Below are positions 61,341-64,000 of a stretch of 64,000 bases of DNA, piece by piece; positions within the stretch are counted from its first letter, which is position 1; the number at the start of each line of letters is the position of its first letter. The position numbers and the translations under genes are program-made. Source of the stretch: an uncultured Tenacibaculum sp. (GTDB lineage: Bacteria; Bacteroidota; Bacteroidia; Flavobacteriales; Flavobacteriaceae). The stretch covers positions 186,001 through 250,000 of the forward strand of contig CANLMR010000003.1 in NCBI GenBank assembly GCA_947492185.1, given 5' to 3'. The notes under the pieces are model-generated. The model was not told the origin of the DNA. It was given only the letters and a program-made list of their open reading frames with translations, and searched no databases.

Positions 61341-62063
61341 ATGAATATTATAAAAATCTTAAGAAAACCTCAATTATCAGTAATATTAGCATCATTAGTG
61401 CTCTTTGTATCGTGTAGTCAATATGATACTATTGAAGAACAACCAGCTCAATCTAAACATACTTTCAATTATGAACTATATAATGACATCATCTCTAAAA
61501 ATAAAACACGTTTTGATGTTGTTAAAAAATCTAATTTGACAGATATTGAAAACGACAAATTAATTCTGAAAGCAATCAATGATGAATTCAATACTGATTT
61601 AGTTGTTCCTGATGATTATTTTAGATTAAAAAATCGTACTGCTGAAGAAATATTTGATATTAGTTTAGCTAAAGGTTGGGCGACTAATGATGAGATAACT
61701 ATTATTAAAAAATTTGCAGATGATGTAGAGTCGAGCGATTTTAAAAATGCTATAAGCAATATGGAAAATAATATTCTTACTTTGAATCCTAGTAAAAAAG
61801 AGTTTGCAAAATACAATTTATTGGTTAACAGCTTAAAGGTGATAAAGCATGATTCTGCAGCTAAAGTTGATGCTGGTGGTCCAATACTAGTAACTCTTGC
61901 TCCAGGTTGTTGGTTACAAGCTGCAGCTGTTGTTTTAGCTGGTACTAGCTTTGCTCTTAATTGTATTTCTCCTGCGGTAGTTTTAGTATTTCCTTGTGCT
62001 CTTTCTACAGCGAGTCTTTTAGTAGCAACTACTAACTTTCATAATTGTATGGAAGGTTTATAA
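61341..62063 (+). CDS. Lipoprotein with hydrophobic cysteine-containing C-terminus
   Basis: 240 aa from ATG 61341; the frame is open from 61305, but this start gives a proper lipoprotein signal (MNIIKILRKPQLSVILASLV ... FVSC, Cys26). The middle is a polar helical region (about 30-170). The last 60 residues change character: GGPILVTLAPGCWLQ, then a hydrophobic Ala/Val/Leu stretch with three more Cys and ending FHNCMEGL. I recognise no family. The tail could be a membrane hairpin or a cleavable peptide. The gene is bracketed by inverted identical terminators. Confidence 0.6.
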   Translation: MNIIKILRKPQLSVILASLVLFVSCSQYDTIEEQPAQSKHTFNYELYNDIISKNKTRFDVVKKSNLTDIENDKLILKAINDEFNTDLVVPDDYFRLKNRTAEEIFDISLAKGWATNDEITIIKKFADDVESSDFKNAISNMENNILTLNPSKKEFAKYNLLVNSLKVIKHDSAAKVDAGGPILVTLAPGCWLQAAAVVLAGTSFALNCISPAVVLVFPCALSTASLLVATTNFHNCMEGL

Positions 62064-62098
62064 TTAAAAGTCCTTTCACAGGTTGGGAAACTTATAAT

Positions 62099-62132
62099 TA
62101 AAAAATGAGACTAAGAAATTAGTCTCATTTTT
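62099..62132. terminator. Bidirectional terminator (inverted twin of 61001)
   Basis: ATGAGACTAA, GAAA loop, TTAGTCTCAT, with A and T runs on both sides. It ends the lipoprotein gene from the left and the M61 peptidase gene from the right. Confidence 0.85.
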
Positions 62133-62164
62133 TTTGATTCTTTATATTTTACCTAAATAAAAGT

Positions 62165-64000
62165 TTACCCTTTTAACCAAGCATTTAATAAGTCTTTCTG
62201 CTGTTTAGTAGCATCTTCTTTTCGTAGTAAAGATTTTCCAGAAGTGTAAGCCTGCGTCAGCGCACCTTTAATTACAACTTCTTTCCCGTCTCTTTCTAAC
62301 TTCACTTCTACCTTTTCTCCTGGTTGCCATCTAAATACACCTTGAAAAACAGTATTTGCATTTTGTGGAGATAACTTCACGCCATTAATTTCTTTAATGA
62401 TATCATTTGGTTTAACACCTTGCTCTGTCCAATAACTATTCTCTGCAACTACTTCATTAAAAATAATATTTCCAGTTGCCATATCTGGACTAACAATAAA
62501 TACTCCTTTACCTTGAATATAATTAGTTTTTACTTTTCCATCAGAAAAATCAACTCCTACTCTTTCAAAAAATTTAGTATAATCGATTGGAGTACCACCT
62601 ACAACGTGCGTATTTAAAAATTCTCCAACTGAAGGGTAAGTCATTTTTGTAATTTCATCTATTAAAGTATCATCAGAGAAAGGTTTACTTTTACCATATT
62701 TATTTGATAATTCTTTCATTAATGATAAAATACCTCTTTGACCGTTACTTTCCTCACGCATTAAAATATCAATACACATACCAATTAACGCTCCTTTTTG
62801 ATATACATTGATATACTGATCGTGGTATTTCTTCTCTAATATATTTTCACTCATTTCAGTGAAACTCATAGCATCATTCATTCCTGCAGCACGAGTAATT
62901 TTATCTACTACCTTAGCAAAAAATTCTTCTTCACTCACTAAATCTTTATTTATTTGAAATAACGTAGCAAAATATTCAGTTACACCTTCATACATCCATA
63001 AGTGTTTTGAGAAGGTAGGTTTGTTATAATCAAAATAATGAACATCTTCAGAATGTACACTTAATGGAGTTACAATATGGAAAAACTCATGAGAAACAAC
63101 ATCAATCATAGATTCAGCTAATTGGTCATCTTTCATAAATTCTGGTAAAACAACCACAGTAGATGTATGATGTTCTAGTGCTCCAAACCCTTTAGGCGCA
63201 GTTTCATTATTTCCTGCTAAGTATAAATAAATATCATAACGAGGTGTGCTGTTAACACTTCCTAAATATGATTTTTGTGCTTGCATCATTTTCTCCATTA
63301 CTGCCTTAATTTTTTTAGCAGAATGTTTTTTTGTTGGTGAATATACACTTAGTACAATTTTAATATCACCTACTTGGAATTCTTCAACATCTAATTCTCC
63401 ATAAAACATTGGATTGTCTGTAATATCAAAATAACGAGGTGCAAAATAACTAGAAGTTATAGTTTTACCATCTTCGCTAGTTTTTGATTCAACTTCTTCT
63501 AAAGCAGAAGTTCTTAAAAATTTTGATGGAGCAATAACATCTAATTTGTATTGACTGTTCTTTAACGAATCAAAATATCCAATAAATCCATGTAAGTTTA
63601 ACACGTAGTTGGTTTCTTCAATATTAGTTCCAGAAGGTGAAAAAGGCACTTCTTCTGTTCCTATGCCCCCTACTTTTTCTTGATCGAAGGTATCATTAAC
63701 TAAGTAAGTAACTTTATCTAAATTAATTGCATTAGCAATTTCCCAAGTATTTGTGTCAACTTTAGTTACTTGTAACGGATTTCCTTTATAATCTAATGCT
63801 TGAAAATTATCGATATATTTTCCAAAATCACTAACAGAATAGGTTCCTTGTACAACTCTAGGTAATCTATATACTACTTTTTCAGTTCTAAAACGCCCTG
63901 GATTAATAGTTACCGGTACCTTATCATTTTCAACTTTAGTTAAATCTAATTGAGTTTCAATAGGATTTGTAGTAGCGAAATCATTTTTAGCTGATTTTGT
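62165..64000 (-). CDS. M61 (glycyl aminopeptidase-type) metallopeptidase with PDZ domain (partial)
   Basis: The frame stays open through the GTG at 63649 as far as I followed it (to about 63810) and presumably to the window edge, so the true start lies outside. Upstream residues read ...NTWEIANAINLDKVTYLVNDTFDQEK, which fits the beta-rich M61 N-domain. The catalytic domain has the zinc motif HEFFH followed by the downstream Glu in WMYEGVTEYFATLF; a PDZ domain is near the C-terminus (IKEINGVKLSPQNANTVF). Probably periplasmic or secreted. Confidence 0.88.
   Translation of the reverse strand, partial: TKSAKNDFATTNPIETQLDLTKVENDKVPVTINPGRFRTEKVVYRLPRVVQGTYSVSDFGKYIDNFQALDYKGNPLQVTKVDTNTWEIANAINLDKVTYLVNDTFDQEKVGGIGTEEVPFSPSGTNIEETNYVLNLHGFIGYFDSLKNSQYKLDVIAPSKFLRTSALEEVESKTSEDGKTITSSYFAPRYFDITDNPMFYGELDVEEFQVGDIKIVLSVYSPTKKHSAKKIKAVMEKMMQAQKSYLGSVNSTPRYDIYLYLAGNNETAPKGFGALEHHTSTVVVLPEFMKDDQLAESMIDVVSHEFFHIVTPLSVHSEDVHYFDYNKPTFSKHLWMYEGVTEYFATLFQINKDLVSEEEFFAKVVDKITRAAGMNDAMSFTEMSENILEKKYHDQYINVYQKGALIGMCIDILMREESNGQRGILSLMKELSNKYGKSKPFSDDTLIDEITKMTYPSVGEFLNTHVVGGTPIDYTKFFERVGVDFSDGKVKTNYIQGKGVFIVSPDMATGNIIFNEVVAENSYWTEQGVKPNDIIKEINGVKLSPQNANTVFQGVFRWQPGEKVEVKLERDGKEVVIKGALTQAYTSGKSLLRKEDATKQQKDLLNAWLKG

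Noticed and set aside
63647..63649. GTG at 63649 as the start of the M61 peptidase
   Set aside because: The frame continues upstream with sequence typical of the M61 N-domain, so this is an internal valine codon.

Overview
The window is low-GC chromosomal DNA from a bacterium of the Flavobacteriaceae (phylum Bacteroidota); I cannot name the genus. The evidence is a protein with a type IX secretion sorting domain (28359-30902), the Bacteroidota gene order ftsX-DUF3098-uppP-truB, DUF5777 and DUF4230 proteins, an outer-membrane receptor of the OMP_b-brl_3 type, and promoters of the Bacteroidota form TTTG-N19/21-TAnnTTTG (clearest upstream of lepA and of the tetR/efflux operon). Both window edges cut genes: an exbB-linked membrane protein on the left and an M61 peptidase on the right. 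I see no insertion sequence, prophage or CRISPR array.

Left part (1-31.4 kb) is mostly housekeeping: ExbB, asparaginase, a zinc peptidase, a TonB-type receptor followed by a CPBP protease and a LytS/LytTR pair, LepA, an operon with an unusual CX4CH cytochrome-like lipoprotein, a YceI-like protein, an OB-fold protein and a DUF5777 barrel, DusB, a LolC/E-type permease with RbfA, a NarL-type two-component system, the ftsX-DUF3098-uppP-truB run, threonine dehydrogenase and a large T9SS-exported beta-propeller protein. An 8-bp tandem repeat (8 copies) lies directly in front of a lipoprotein gene at 17.4 kb.

The middle (31.5-38.2 kb) is a tetR-tolC-MFP-RND efflux operon with a visible inverted-repeat operator. 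A polyprenyl synthase and a CAT-anticodon tRNA follow.

The most unusual part is 39.5-46.8 kb, a peptide export locus. It holds seven short genes (one missed by simple ORF calling) that share a leader of the type MKKSILNLGKALNKAEQ...GG followed by unrelated cysteine-rich cores. With them are a C39-peptidase ABC exporter, an HlyD-type adaptor, and a three-part membrane oxidoreductase (degenerate C39-like domain + VKOR + thioredoxin CGHC) that probably makes the disulfides. An eighth, orphan peptide lies at 54.7 kb. Four of the peptide genes are preceded, at a constant 27-29 nt from the ATG, by a 46-nt element that folds as an H-type pseudoknot. In the most divergent copy both strands of the second stem have changed together, so pairing is kept. 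This looks like a structured leader RNA dedicated to the peptide family, and is my main candidate for an undescribed system.

The right part (46.8-64 kb) returns to core functions (ribE, pdxA, yceD-rpmF-fabH-accB-accC, waaA, a split YeeE/YedE sulfur transporter, lspA), then a LytTR/LytS pair divergent from a two-gene ABC transporter with two tiny ORFs, an unknown lipoprotein bracketed by two identical terminator hairpins in inverted orientation, and the M61 peptidase.
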